Assembly (NCBI RefSeq): GCF_036323735.1
Contig: NC_086029.1
Coordinates: forward strand, 45,762,857 to 45,826,856
Source of the DNA: Rattus norvegicus
Lineage: Eukaryota; Chordata; Mammalia; Rodentia; Muridae
Length of the DNA stretch: 64,000 nt
Direction of reading: 5' to 3'
Below are positions 43,899 to 55,505 of this stretch, piece by piece. The position numbers and the translations under genes were made by a program. The notes under the pieces are model-generated. The model searched no databases, was not told where the DNA came from, and worked only from the letters and a program-made list of their open reading frames with translations. Position 1 is the first letter of the stretch; each line of letters opens with the position of its first letter.

Positions 43899-44098
43899 AA
43901 AAATTATTTTTATGTGTGAATATTTGCCTGCACGGATGTCTATGCACCATGTGTGGGCAGTAGGGGCCAGAAGAGGGTGTCAGATCCCCCAGGGCTAGTG
44001 TTGAAGACAGTTGTGAGCCTCTGTGTGGGTGCTAGGAATCGAACCCAGGTCCTCTGGAAGAGCAGCAAGTGCCCTTAACCACCTGAGCCACCTCTCAG
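43899..44098 (-). mobile_element. B3-class SINE, full length
   Basis: atgcaccatgtgtgggcagt, ggccagaagagggtgtcaga, gtgtgggtgctaggaatcga then acccaggtcctctggaag, ending ccacctgagccacctctc: a clear minus-strand B3 with tail at left (aaaaattatttttatgtg). Confidence 0.9.
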
Positions 44099-44299
44099 TA
44101 CTATTTAATAGAGCCTTTCAGGGAGCTGCTGCGTCCTTTCTTCATGAGCCGTTCCCTTGCACCACAGACCATGCTGAGTGCCGTGGGTACCAAGTGGGTG
44201 AGGAATGTCACTTAGGAAAGAATTGGCAGTGACGGTTGGCTTAAACCACAGTCTCCAAAGGGACCAAGCTCTCCGGGTAGGTCCTGTCCATGTTTCCCA

Positions 44300-44700
44300 C
44301 CTTTGGCTGCTTTCTGTTGATTTAAAAACAAAATGCCAACACTTTATAAAGAAGTTTATTTGGCTCATGGGGGCTGAGAGTGTGAACCAGTGCCTGTCCT
44401 TGCCTTGGTGTCCAGTGACAGCTTGGTGTTAAGTAGTCATAATGAAGTGTGGCATAACACGGACTAGAAAGTGTCCACCTCCTCGTCTGCTCTTTCAAAA
44501 CCCCTCAAGTCTCCATGGACGTCACCCTGATAACCATATCCAAGCTTAACCACCCTCCAATCCTCTGAAGTCCATTAACAAGAATTAGGGTTAAGGTTTC
44601 AACCCATGTACTTCCTGGATCACAGTTCAAACCACTCTACTGATCCCAGTGATGTGATCCAATTTGCACAGGGACTCCATTCCTCTTTAGAGGAAAACCC
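44300..44700 (-). mobile_element. Old MaLR-type LTR, minus strand
   Basis: tttataaagaagtttatttg then gctcatggggg is the reverse complement of the polyadenylation region of MST/THE/MLT-like LTRs (ccaaataaac). Further right, attagggttaaggtttcaac fits the inverted 5' part. The middle is strongly diverged. Confidence 0.45.
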
Positions 44701-44999
44701 CACAGGGTGTAACCTCAGCAGGACCCATCTGTACGGGCCTCACCTTCAAGCTTAATGACAAAGTTCTGTCTTCCAGGTTTTCGGAAGACCGTAAGTGGCG
44801 CATCCTTTACCCGGGTTAACAGAAAACAATAATGATCACACAACCTCAAGCTTGCCAACACTGCCCATCTCCATGTCTCTCTTTGGGTGCCAGATGCATG
44901 TGTATGTGGCTTAAAGAAGAAAGGCAAGTGAGTTAAACAATGCCACTAAATATGAAGGAAAGTTTAAACCTGAGGTGTTCCAAGAAAGCTGCTTATGTC

Positions 45000-45051
45000 C
45001 CTCACCCAAGGATAACTTCTGTACCTGAAATTAAGTTATCCTTGGGTGAGG
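45000..45051. repeat. Perfect 19-bp inverted repeat with 14-nt loop
   Basis: The left arm cctcacccaaggataactt (45000-45018) is exactly complementary to the right arm (45033-45051), with spacer ctgtacctgaaatt. A few further pairs form outside the arms if single-base bulges are allowed. Such perfection without a known element at this site is unusual. A template-switch mutation or a small hairpin RNA precursor are the main explanations. Confidence 0.9.
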
Positions 45052-46592
45052 ACAATAGGCAGGAAGTAGAGGCAGGTTCAAATGGCCCCATCCCTAGGTT
45101 GCTACTAAGGCGTTTCTTCCATTGTGTCAAAGACATTCAGAACCATGCCTACCCCAGCTCTCTAGAAAGGGGAGACTTAATCTGCTGGTCCCAAGCAGGA
45201 GACCTTTGCCACAAGGCTGGAGCTGATGTAGAGCTCACCAGGATGAAGAGCATAGGCATGGCCAAGGGGATGGGCGGGTCAGAGGGAGAGATTGTTGAAG
45301 AGAAAAGGCAGTGAGGATGGAGAGAGAGCAGGGCTTGGAGGAGCCACTCAGGGAAGGGACAGTGCAAGGGAGGCAGAGGTCCCCAAGGACAGGGCTTTAG
45401 CATGAAGGTCATGACAGGTAGGTGTGGAGGAAACCTGTCTGGGCAGCATGGATGTGATTCCCACATTGCTCCTCAGGTCTGCAGCTGCATGCTTCCTTGG
45501 GGGCCAAGCCCAGGTGAGAAGAACCATACTGAGAATGAACCTTATTCTCATGCCCAGGAATGCAGATTTGGCTTTTCCCAGCAGACAGTTCTCAACACAC
45601 CAGGGGTCAGAGAGTGACAAACAGGAGGACCCAAGGGAAAGGGGGGGGGACCTTCCCTTAGGAAATCATTTGAAACTCTCTGCACAGTTCCTCACAAAAA
45701 CCCTTTTTAGAAAGGTTTAGATTTTCTTTATAATTAGAGCTCCCTGTTCCTTAGGCTTCCAGACGCCTACGCTATCTCTAGTCATTAGAATTGGAGATGA
45801 GAGAGACAGGACTTGTGGTCCAGGAGCCAAAGTCTTTGAATCTAGATTCTTATCTGCATCTCAAATGTTTTATATTCTGTGCTGCTTGGTGGGGGCGCAT
45901 AGAAAAAAAAATCAACCCAATTCTTACACAGTGGTCCCATGTCTGTGGCAACACAGCAGGACTCAGGGCTAGCAGTGTGCACATGCTCGAATTTCTCTGC
46001 TCCTGTGCCTCCAAGCAAGGTGTGTTTTAAGTAGGAAAGGGTGTGCAACAAGGAAGAATGAGTGGTCATGGTGGGCACAGCATGAGGGAATAGTTTGAAC
46101 CAAGAGAAGATTTGCAGATCTGGTCTAACGGATGATCACTTCCTTCCCTGATTATCACCAGCAGCTCCCTCTTCACCTCCCCATCCCAGGAGTCTCCCAA
46201 GTAGATGAGCTCAGGGGGAAGAAGCCACCGCAGCATCAAAGGTACCCAGCATGTCTGATCAACAGGGACAGGGATGTGCAGAGTCTTCTTCTCCTCTCCT
46301 CCTGTCTCTCAGGCCCTCCATGCCTTCCTTTCAAGGTGGCTCTGAAACAACTGTGAGGCTCGGCGTATAACTTCAATGGCTTCATTTTGCGAAGGTTAAA
46401 ACGGTTCTTGTAAAGGGCTGGTGCAGATACTGGAAAGCCGGTTGAAACAACTGGATACCAGATGGCAAAGGAGAGTGGTTTACGGGAAAGCCTTACAGAA
46501 CAGGAGCTCGTTTACAAGAAGCAATTACACAAACAGCCCTGAAAAATCCACCGTCCCATAAGGATCGGCCCAGGATAGGAGCAGAGCGTGAG

Positions 46593-46593
<1 letters not shown>

Positions 46594-46646
<53 letters not shown>
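46594..46646. repeat. (TG)26 microsatellite
   Basis: Nearly uninterrupted TG run with one TTG break at its right end. Confidence 0.95.
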
Positions 46647-46647
<1 letters not shown>

Positions 46648-47614
46648 GTGTGTGTGCATGTACTCCACCTGCTGCTTGTCAGCACCGTGACTGGCCACGG
46701 CCCCTTTCTCTGACCCCTCAAGAGACAGAGCTTAATTCTACAACAGAGATGTGTTCTCCTTAGAGATGCCCCAGGAAGAGAAATGTAGCAGTACAAAGTA
46801 ACTATATAGCAGGCGTCGCCAAGGTCTGAGCCTGGGGAATGTGCCTTCCCCTTTGGCCGAAGGACCAGGAGAAATGTCTCTTTACAATTGAAACCTGCAT
46901 GTATTCCGGCTCTCAGGTTGAGCATCGGCCTCCTGTACTCTCACATGTAGGCTCACCCACAGTTATGCCAAGACACATGCACACACAGGACACAGAACCC
47001 AAAAGCAAACTGGAAAGCCGGCACTGAGAACTATTAACCTGACTTGTTACTCTTTAACTCTAGATGGTCTGAGTTAACCTGGCTTCTTCCCTCCCCCACA
47101 CTAAGTCCTCAGGTGTTCTTTTTAGCCACCCTGAGCCTATGCCCTCACCTTTGTGACAGCTGTATCATATGATTTCCCCACTTCATCTTTTCTTTGGGTA
47201 CTCTTGGCAGCTCTTCCCATGCGGCTCCCTACCCAACTGCAATTGCACTCACTTCAACACACAGCCTGGGATGTGTGGTCATGTGTATCTTCACAGAGGT
47301 GTTCTATATGCTCCATAGGAGAGTCCACTCTGAGATGTGTGATAAATACACAGTAGGATAGGAAGGTAGGTAGTGCCCTGTCAAGGCAGGGAAAGAAACA
47401 CTTTACAGGTAAATTGCGAGTGCCTCATAATCACAGCAACCATCCCTACAGCCTCCCATACCTGCTAGCACATTTTCATCCTAGAGAAATCAGGATTAGA
47501 ACTCAGTGCACCAGAGTGATGCAGATGTCTGGGGTGGGGATCCCACAGAGCAAGGTCCAAAAGATGATGCTTCCAGGGCTCTAAAGACATACATTGAGCT
47601 GACCAGTCAGAGCC

Positions 47615-48013
47615 AGGTGGAAGATACCTGCACACAAGTGTCTGGCCTCCATATGCCAGTGGAATCCACCAACAGAATGGCTGCCTATCTATGCAATAGA
47701 ATATTATTCACAAAAGAGGAAATCCAGGAATATTTCATGCTACAACACGGATGGTCCTAGGTCACAATGACAAGTGAAAGAAGCCAGGCATGAAAGGACC
47801 ATGTTTCATAGGACTCAGCTCACATGAAGTGCCTACCGTACTCTTTAAGAGACTAGGAGAGGACAGATCAATAGTTGCCGGGAGCCAGGGAAGGGAGTGT
47901 GAGAAGTGAGGGCTCATGGGTTTGAAGTTGTTTAGGGAGTGACAAATGTGTTCCAGAATAAGATACTACATTAGGTATTAATTCTGCGATCACTACACGA
48001 CTAATCCCAAGCG
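47615..48013 (+). mobile_element. Ancient L1 (L1M-type) 3' end, first part
   Basis: tccaccaacagaatggctgc, caatagaatattattcacaa, catgctacaacacggatggt, caagtgaaagaagccaggc and gacaaatgtgttccagaata are the conserved ORF2 end and 3' UTR words of old mammalian L1s, in order. The element is interrupted at about 48013 by rodent SINEs and continues at 48545. Coding capacity is destroyed. Confidence 0.8.
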
Positions 48014-48016
48014 TTT

Positions 48017-48171
48017 TTAAACTGTGTGTATGACTGTGTGAAGAAGGTGTCAGATCCCCTGGGACAGGAATTATAGACAGCAGTGAGCTGCCATGTGGGT
48101 GCTGGGAATTGAACCCGTGTTCTCTGGAAGAGCAGCCAGTGCTCTTAACTTCTGAGCCATCTCTCCAGCCC
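48017..48171 (-). mobile_element. B3-class SINE inserted in the old L1
   Basis: aagaaggtgtcagatcccct, gccatgtgggtgctgggaat and gaacccgtgttctctggaag, ending gagccatctctccagccc: a well-preserved minus-strand B3. Confidence 0.9.
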
Positions 48172-48204
48172 TGATTCTAAACTTTTAAAGATCATATTTC
48201 AATT

Positions 48205-48343
48205 TCAGTGTACATATATATGTATGTGTGTATATATATATATATTCATATATGTGTGTATGAGTGTGTGCATGTGTGTACATGCATGTGTACATGCATT
48301 TTCAGGAGTCGTTTCTGTCCTGGGACGGAACTGAGATTGTCAA

Positions 48344-48395
<52 letters not shown>

Positions 48396-48530
48396 ATGTG
48401 TGGGGGTCACAGGACATTTTTAGGAGTTGTTTCTGTCCTTCTACCACCTAGGTCCCTGGGATGGAACTCTGATTGTCAGCCTTAGCAGCAAGCTCCTTTA
48501 GCCACAGAGCCATCCCTTTGGTCCAAATAA
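48205..48530 (-). mobile_element. Rodent SINE with duplicated body and TG arrays
   Basis: The right copy (48410-48530) reads tttttaggagttgtttctgt, gatggaactctgattgtcag and gagccatccctttggtcc, an inverted tRNA-derived SINE. A shortened second body (tttcaggagtcgtttctgtc, gacggaactgagattgtca) lies at 48299-48342. Each body has a TG array on its left (48225-48295 and 48345-48394). This looks like a tandem duplication of body plus array, with later deletion in the left copy. Confidence 0.6.
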
Positions 48531-48544
48531 CTAATTCTAATTAA

Positions 48545-48640
48545 ATTTAAAAACATATTAAAAGCCACTACCATGTATACTTTAAAAGGACAAATCATCA
48601 GAATGTGAATTGTGTCCAAGTAAATCAAAAAGCATGTCTC
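48545..48640 (+). mobile_element. Ancient L1 3' end, second part
   Basis: ccatgtatactttaaaagga followed by gaatgtgaattgtgtccaag continues the L1M 3' UTR exactly where 47615-48013 stops. This shows one old element split by later SINEs. Confidence 0.65.
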
Positions 48641-49731
48641 TGGGCTTGTTGGGAGACCTAAGGCAATCAGACACTACCCAAGAAGCCTCACCTTCCTGAC
48701 AGTATCCAATGAGCACAGCATTGGGTGAGCCAACTAAGGAAGTGAGCTGACTGAGGAGACACCTGTGAGAGCCTCTGATTGGTTACAATTTCTGCTTTGG
48801 CCTTGGGGAAACTGTGGGTGAAAGGGTGTCATGGATCCTATGATCCTATTCTGAAGTCACCCACAGTTCTCCTGGCTCTAGAGCTTCCTCACACTGGGGC
48901 AGGGCTCCGACTCCCCAGAGTGACTTTTGTAGCCCCTATCCTGAGCACTCAGGCCTGTGGCCCTGATGCCTTCCAAAAGCTGTGTCATTGGATGGCTTTT
49001 CCCCCCTAACATCTGGACCTTCCTTTGTGGGCTCTCTCCTCTCACAGGCCCACAGAGGAGTCTACTTCCTATCCTTTCAAGCTGGTTAGAACCATGTGGC
49101 TAGTTCCTGCCAAACATTTCCAACTGGAGTTTTCTGACCTACAATTAATGATTTGTTTCAGTATTTCAGTACAGAGATCGTGCCTTAACATTCTGAAGGC
49201 CCAAGATCAGAGCAACCTGGATGCCTAGGTCAAGACACAAAGGACAATTCCCTGAAGAATCTTCCAAAGCCTTGGAGATAATTTACCTATGTGTGGTCAA
49301 GCCACCTGGCTGAAGATATGCTTGTTACACAGCGTAGCCAGCCCTACTGACTAATACATCTACTAAGGAAACAGCTTCCAGGCTGCGTTGGGGGGGGGGA
49401 GGGTAAAGGGGGGAAGACTGCATAGAGCCTTTTCTAGACTGTTCTGGCAGGAAAGCAAGTCTGAAAGGACAGCGATACTCTGTCTAAATGATAGCCTATT
49501 AATGGAGGAGGAAAAGGCAGGAGACTAGATTGATTATACTTCATATCAAATCTGCTTACGTTGTGTAAGCAATCAGTCGCCCATAGAAGCGAAACTGATG
49601 TTTTCATCATCAGATGTTGAACATTCAATGCATGTTCCTGGCATAATTAAGGAGCTTCTTGGACTGAGTAACTCCTTACCCTGAAGGTTTTTGTTTATAG
49701 GCTTTAAGCTTGCATATGTTACTGTATTGAT

Positions 49732-49736
<5 letters not shown>
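48641..49736. other. Unique sequence, no gene recognised
   Basis: About 1.1 kb. A G-run lies at 49389-49399. No exon or confident repeat is seen. Confidence 0.5.

Positions 49737-49785
<49 letters not shown>
49737..49785. repeat. (TG)24 microsatellite
   Basis: Pure TG run at the tail side of the following minus-strand SINE. Confidence 0.95.
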
Positions 49786-49789
<4 letters not shown>

Positions 49790-50095
49790 GTATATGTGTG
49801 CCCATGTGTCTGCAGGAGTGCCTGCTTGAGCATCATTCTCCTATGACGGCTGGAAGTTGACTCAGGACACCTCTACTCCACCACTCCCCATGTTAATTTT
49901 GAGACAGTCTGTCACTGAACTTGACTCTCATCCATTTGACTAGACAGACCGGTTGCTGTGTTCTAAGGACCCCATCTATGTCTCCTATGCTAGGATCTCA
50001 GACACCATTCAGATGGGCTTTTATATGGGTGTAGGGATCTGAACCCAGGTCCTTCTGTGCCCTCTAGGGAAGGCAAACTCAGGCCCTGATGGAGC
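49786..50095 (-). mobile_element. tRNA-derived rodent SINE, minus strand
   Basis: ttttgagacagtctgtcact, catttgactagacagaccgg, tatgctaggatctcagacac, tatgggtgtagggatctgaa and cccaggtccttctgtgccct are the inverse of the block order at 21950-22280. This is a fourth copy of the (CA)n-tailed SINE. Confidence 0.65.
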
Positions 50096-51484
50096 AAGCT
50101 CCAGGCCCCTGAAAGTTTTTGCTTCTGAGCTTTGGGCCTTTAACAGTTTGAGTTTGAGGCATGCTACTCAAAAATAGCGTCTACCGCTGACGGAAGGCAT
50201 GACCTTGGATGACCATTTATTTAGGTACCAGTGGGGCCAAGCTGTCCTGTGTCCTTTTAGGCCACAGTCCACATCGATTCCAGTCAACAGCCTGTTTTAA
50301 GAAAAACTTAGGCAAGAATTAAGAGAAAATCTGCTTTCCCTTGAGTAAACATGATAACCGACCGCTCCAGTGGGTAAATAATGCATTTTCTAAAAGCCTT
50401 TACAAATGGGTCCTTCTCCAGCAAGCTGCTTTTATAAACTCCCGTTCTTCCTAAGACCCACGTCCTTATGAAACACCACGGCTCAAAAAGGACAGACAAC
50501 CCTACGGCCCTGGGGATTCTCTTTCTTCTGGATCTTTCCCACTTTCTTTCAACAAAGAAATGTATTTTCCTCTCTTCAGTAAGAGAAAAAAACAATCTTT
50601 CTTGAAATATGATCCCCTCCGATAAATAATGTCAGTAAAAGTAAGTGGGAAGTGGGGGGAGAGCGCGGGCCCTCGGTGAGGGGCACAGCACTTTTCTAAT
50701 TGGAAAATGCTAAAAGGGAGTTTTCCTTGGAGGCCTCCCATCTGACTTCAGACCAAACAAAACAGTGATCTGCCTGTGAGAGCTGAGGTCTTCATTCTTC
50801 TTGTTAAAGGGAAATGAGCAGAAGATGAAAAGATGGAGGTCTGAAACTATGCGCACAGCATCATGGGAGTGGGCGTGTCCTCTGCAGGGGTGGAAGGTAG
50901 TGGCCCCCTGCAGGTATTCAGAAGGTAACCTCACCTACTCAACCCTATAGGGTGCCAAGCCTCCCACTTAGAGGTCCTGGTGAAACACCCAGCAACCTCC
51001 AACCCCTGTTTTTCTTCTTTCTGCTTGTGTTGAAAACCTTCAGCTTTTCTATGCTAAAAGGTTGCTTTCTGAGCTCTTCAAGTTCCGGGGTTTAAGTAAG
51101 CACCTGCTGCAGGATGCTTTGCTGATGGGTTTAAAAGCCAAGCCATCTGTAGCTCAGGGCCTACTGGCTCTCAAGGTTCTGTTATGAGCTCCATCAGCAA
51201 AATCAGACACTGCTGTCTCTTTAAACGTCTTTCTCTTCCTGAACGAAGGGCAGCCATTCTACAGGGTTTAGTCAGTATTAAAGAATACATACGCAACTCT
51301 ATGTAACAACAATTGATGAGGAAAGAGGTCATGAATTTGAAAGTGGACAAGGAGGAGTAAAGGGGAAGAGTTGGAGGGAGGACAGGTAAGGGGGAAATAG
51401 AGCAAAAGAAACGAGGTAGTAGTTAAAGAAAACTACTAACTTTTTGTTGGTTGTGATGATTCTTGTGTGACTATGTATGATTAA
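50096..51484. other. Unique sequence, no gene recognised
   Basis: About 1.4 kb with no confident repeat or exon. Confidence 0.5.
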
Positions 51485-51685
51485 CTATTTCCTTTACATG
51501 TTAAGGTGTGTGTATATGCATGTGTCTCTATGCAAGTTTGTGCATGAGCACAATCACCCACAGAGACCAGAAGAGGGTGACTGATCCCCTTGGGCTGAAG
51601 TTTCAGGCAGTTATGAGCAGCAACGAGGGTGCCAGAGAAGGAACTCGAGGCCTCTGTAGATCAGAAGCTCTTAACTTTAAACCAT
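51485..51685 (-). mobile_element. B3-class SINE
   Basis: ttaaggtgtgtgtatatgca (tail), gagaccagaagagggtgact then gatccccttgggctgaag, gggtgccagagaaggaactc and a head ending cttaactttaaaccatg. Diverged but complete. Confidence 0.75.
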
Positions 51686-52706
51686 GAAAGGTCTGACTGA
51701 TGAACCAAGTCAGGGGGACCTTCTGAGCTCTCTGCACCTGGTCACTCAGATCCTCAGTCGCCAATCGGCACTGGAGTCATCTTGCATCGAAGCAATGGCT
51801 CTTGGGTGGAATGTTGTCCCTGGCAGGAGAACGTTGGCCGTGTCTAGGAAACTCAGTTGCCACAGATTGAGGACAGAATATGCTCTGGGCTCCTTGTGTG
51901 TAGAGAGCAGAAATGCAACAAAATATTCTAAGTGCACAGCATGGGGAACCCTGCAGGAAGAGGGTGTAGTACTAAGGTGAGAAGGCGTACGTTAGAGGCA
52001 ACCCACAGTCAGGAAGGTTCTGGAATCAGTCAGCCAAACTCAGCTATGAAAGCCAGACATTCCTGACAGGAAACATCTCTGTCCTATCCCTTTGACCGTA
52101 TGTGATTTATAGAGAGCTGTTTCCAACCCGGGACGTTATTATGAAATTCTGAACTACTGTGAGTGGGACAGGGCCTTTCCTGTATGTATGGGCATGTGCC
52201 AGCAACCGTCTTTAACTCCTTTCTAAGGGGGTCTCAGGACATGTCTCTCCCTTTCTGCCCACAGACTGGACAATGGTTATCTTCCTCACATACCAAACTC
52301 CAGACCACAAGTCAGTCATCAGAGTCAGAGAACTGCCTTCACCTACACAGAATGCTGCAGACCGTGGGGAAGAGGACATGGAAGGAATTCATAGCTGCTA
52401 ACAGCCTGAGCCTTCCTGTTCAGTCACAAAACATTACAAGGGCAGAACAAAAAAACCTCTGCACAGATTTCCTCACTCTTGGTGAACAGGGCTGTCTCTA
52501 AGGGAGAGTGACCAATCCAGTGCTCGCCATGCACTTGGACAGCAGCCTAGAATGTCTCTCAAAAGATCTTAAGCATTTAATAGTGTCTCCATCAAGCCCA
52601 TATCAGGCATCCCAGTTACAAAGATGGAGGGACCTGTGCTCTCAGGGGTAGACTTAGTCATCAGCAAGAGTTTCCATAAAACTGTCATCTTCTCCTTTTT
52701 AAAAAT
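51686..52706. other. Unique sequence, no gene recognised
   Basis: About 1 kb. No exon or confident repeat. Confidence 0.5.
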
Positions 52707-53098
52707 GTGTGTGTGTGTGCATGTGTGTGCACATGTATGTATATGTATGTGTATCTGTGTATGAATATGTGTGCATGTGTGTGTGTTCATGACTGTGCAT
52801 GAGTGTGTATACATGTGTGTGCATGTGTATGTGTGTGCATCAATGTGTGTGTGCTCATGTGTTTGTATATATGTGAAGGTACATGTGTGTGCATGTGTGT
52901 ATATGCATGTTTGTGTGTGCACAAATACATTCATGTACACATGTACGCTCATGTTTCTAGGTGTTGAAAGAGGGCATCAGACCCTTGGAAAAGGATGTCT
53001 GGGCTTTGAGCCTCCCAAAGTGGTGATGGGAACCAAACTTGGGTCTTTTTAAAGAGCAGCGAGTCCTCTTAACTGTCGAGCCATCTCTCCAGCCCCCA
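52707..53098 (-). mobile_element. B3-class SINE with an expanded (TG)n tail
   Basis: The right part (52960-53098) reads tgatgggaaccaaacttggg then ctctccagccccc, a minus-strand B3. Its tail side has grown into about 240 bp of TG/GCATG repeat (52707-52945). Confidence 0.8.
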
Positions 53099-54589
53099 CA
53101 TCTAGCTACTGTATCTTCCAAGGTCCAGGTAAAGTAGATAAATTCCCAAATCAAGAAAAGAAATCATGGTACAATATGAGCAGTAGTAATTTAAGCTGTT
53201 CTTAACGTAAGACACATAAGAAATGTGTGTGGAAAGGAGGTGTAAGGTTGGGGGAAATTTAAACTGATGTTTTATTAATTTGGAATTTTCCTGCCTCATT
53301 CCTGGTAGGGTATGATATCAGCCCCACCAACCAGAGCAGAAAAGAACGAGTGGTTCTTTTTATAGTGAGCAAAGGTCATAAGAAAACTATGTGACTATCC
53401 TCAGGAGATGCTAAAGAGAGAAACCAAACCAAACAAGGCAGGTTGAAAAGTCATTAATGTCACCATGGAAGGGTGGGTAGGGAAGACACAGAACACTGAC
53501 ACAGCCACATTCGGATTCCTGCCCTGAACACCGCCACATCCGAACCCGGATTCCTGCCCTGCACTGTTACAGCAGATACTTTATCGTCCTCAGTGAGGAG
53601 AAAGGACGGGTGCTTTGGTTCGATGGCTCCGGAACTGTCAGAGAGGAGCTAAATAAATGAATATTTCAGCAAAGTATTTTTATCTCTTCCTAGTACAGCC
53701 AAGTGACTGGTCAATTATCTTCAATAGATTTGGGTTCTAAAAGCTGTGTGTGAGAAAGGATGGCCAAAGCAGGAGCCAGCGTTTGGGCCAGAGTGTCTAG
53801 AAAACACTCAGTGATTTTCAAGCGTCTGTGCGTCTTGGTGGCCAGGATGGGGACCTGTCATATGGACTGTAACTGCAATATTCTGGACCTGTTAGTTCTG
53901 AGTCACATTTGCAGGGCAGTGTTCATGGGAAAAGGGGGCGAAAGCCTCATGCTTGCCCCCACCAGGGTACCTAAGAATATCCTAATGTGTTCCGAGCCTA
54001 CAGAGTATGGTCATTGAGGGTGAGACACGATGTAACCAGCATGGAGAGACAAGCTGGGAGTGGATAAAGGGGTGACAAGGCTATGCTTTGGATTATTCCT
54101 GGGCTCGGCTTGGGGTTCAGAGATGGAGGCAGATACTCATGAAGTACCAGAAAATGGCATCTTCGTAGATAGACAGCTGTTGGGGGGAAAGATGAGGTCA
54201 CAGTCTGGGGTTACAGCCGCTTCAGTTGAAGGGTGGACCATATTGCAAGAGGCGTGGCTACTATCTGGAATAAGAAGGCTCGAACTAACTGAGCTTTCAC
54301 TGTAATCTGATGGCACTTGCTTGTGGGTTGTGGACACAGCTTGCCCTGCTCTGAATGCTACGCCATGCCAGTAAAGACGAAGTGAAACCCACCAGACTGT
54401 TTGGGACAGCCGAGAAGGCATATTCCCCATATCAGCCATTATGATTTTCCCACAAGGACCAACCCTTCAAGATGATCCACATGGCCCCAGAGATTCTCAG
54501 GGCTCCCAAAACTCCACCTTTGGGTCGACGTTACACCCTGTGGACATCATCCTAGTTTATTTTAAGTCTGATCATCTAGATGTCTTACT
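53099..54589. other. Unique sequence, no gene recognised
   Basis: About 1.5 kb with a short imperfect tandem at 53504-53565. Frames up to 100 residues are unrecognised. Confidence 0.5.
53504..53565. repeat. Imperfect tandem of about 30 bp
   Basis: Two units sharing gccacat-cg and ggattcctgccctg (53504-53532, 53533-53565). The second has a 4-bp insertion. Confidence 0.8.
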
Positions 54590-54935
54590 TTGGGTCCTAT
54601 TATTGAGCAAAAGGAATTTGGGGAGGAAAGGGTTTATTTTATCCTACACATTCAGGGAAGTAAGGCTAGAAACTCAAGGCAGAAGGCAGAAAATGATACA
54701 GGACTCATGGAGGGACAATGTTTAGTAGGTTGCCTGCTTCCTCATGTCATCCAGGGCCACCTGCCTCGAGGTGGCAGTACCCACAACTGGCTAGGCCCTC
54801 CCACATCAACAATCAATCAAGAAGATGCACCATAGCCTTGTCCACTGGCCAATCTTGGCTTGACCTCAATTGAGGCGTCTTCTTCCCAAATGACTCTATC
54901 TTGGGTCAAGTTGATGTAAAACTATCCAGCACATT
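54590..54935 (-). mobile_element. Rodent LTR-like repeat, minus strand
   Basis: gggtttattttatcctacac, ccacaactggctaggccctc, tcaatcaagaagatgcacca, cctcaattgaggcgtcttct and gggtcaagttgatgtaaaac are the reverse complement of the repeat at 243-640, extending to its 5' end. Intervening blocks are diverged. Confidence 0.7.
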
Positions 54936-54979
54936 CCATAACTTAAGGTTGCAGCCAAAACTTGACTTTTACGATAAGG

Positions 54980-55180
54980 AAGGTCGGATCTTAGTTCAAA
55001 TCCTGCCTCCTCCAATTGCCAGCAGTATGTTCTTGTTCAAGGTACCTAGTACCAGTCTCCTCGTGGGCAAGAGAGCCTCAACAACAGTGGGTATCTATGG
55101 AGAACGTAGGGTGTGCCAAGTTCTATGCACGTGCACACATCTCTATTGTTCTCGAGTTGGTAACCTTGAGAGAAAGAGCT
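54980..55180 (+). mobile_element. MIR-like ancient SINE fragment
   Basis: tagttcaaatcctgcctcct then ccaattgccagcagtatgtt, gttcaaggtacctagtacc and gtctcctcgtgggcaagag follow the MIR core in sense orientation with ordinary decay. Confidence 0.5.
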
Positions 55181-55349
55181 CACTGCTGAGAAGTTTTGTA
55201 GGCATGGGAACAAAGGCTTTCAGCAGAGTCTTACACCAAGCACACACCCTGCACTCTTCACCTGGAAGCCCCCGGGACTCATCCTCAGAACAGCTCTGAG
55301 GAGGCAACCAGTGTGTGCCATAGCAGGCGGCACACGAATGCACACATGA

Positions 55350-55505
55350 CCTTAATTATTCAACACCTATTGATTGACAGCCTCTTGAGGGCTGGGCACT
55401 GTCTTAGGTCCTGGATAGGCAAGGCCTTCCTTGAGCCTGGAAGCAGGCCACCCAGTAAATAAATATTTCTGAAATAAAAAGATGTGGACTGCAGAGACAA
55501 AACGC
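55350..55505 (+). mobile_element. L2/MIR-related ancient repeat fragment
   Basis: ttattcaacacctattgatt, gggctgggcactgtcttagg and cccagtaaataaatatttct match the same repeat 3' end as 37915-38095. Confidence 0.55.

Larger units (their letters stand above)
44701..47614. other. Unique sequence, no gene recognised
   Basis: About 2.9 kb. It holds a perfect inverted repeat at 45000-45051, a G-run at 45641-45649 and a TG array at 46594-46646. Frames up to 137 residues are unrecognised. Confidence 0.5.
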
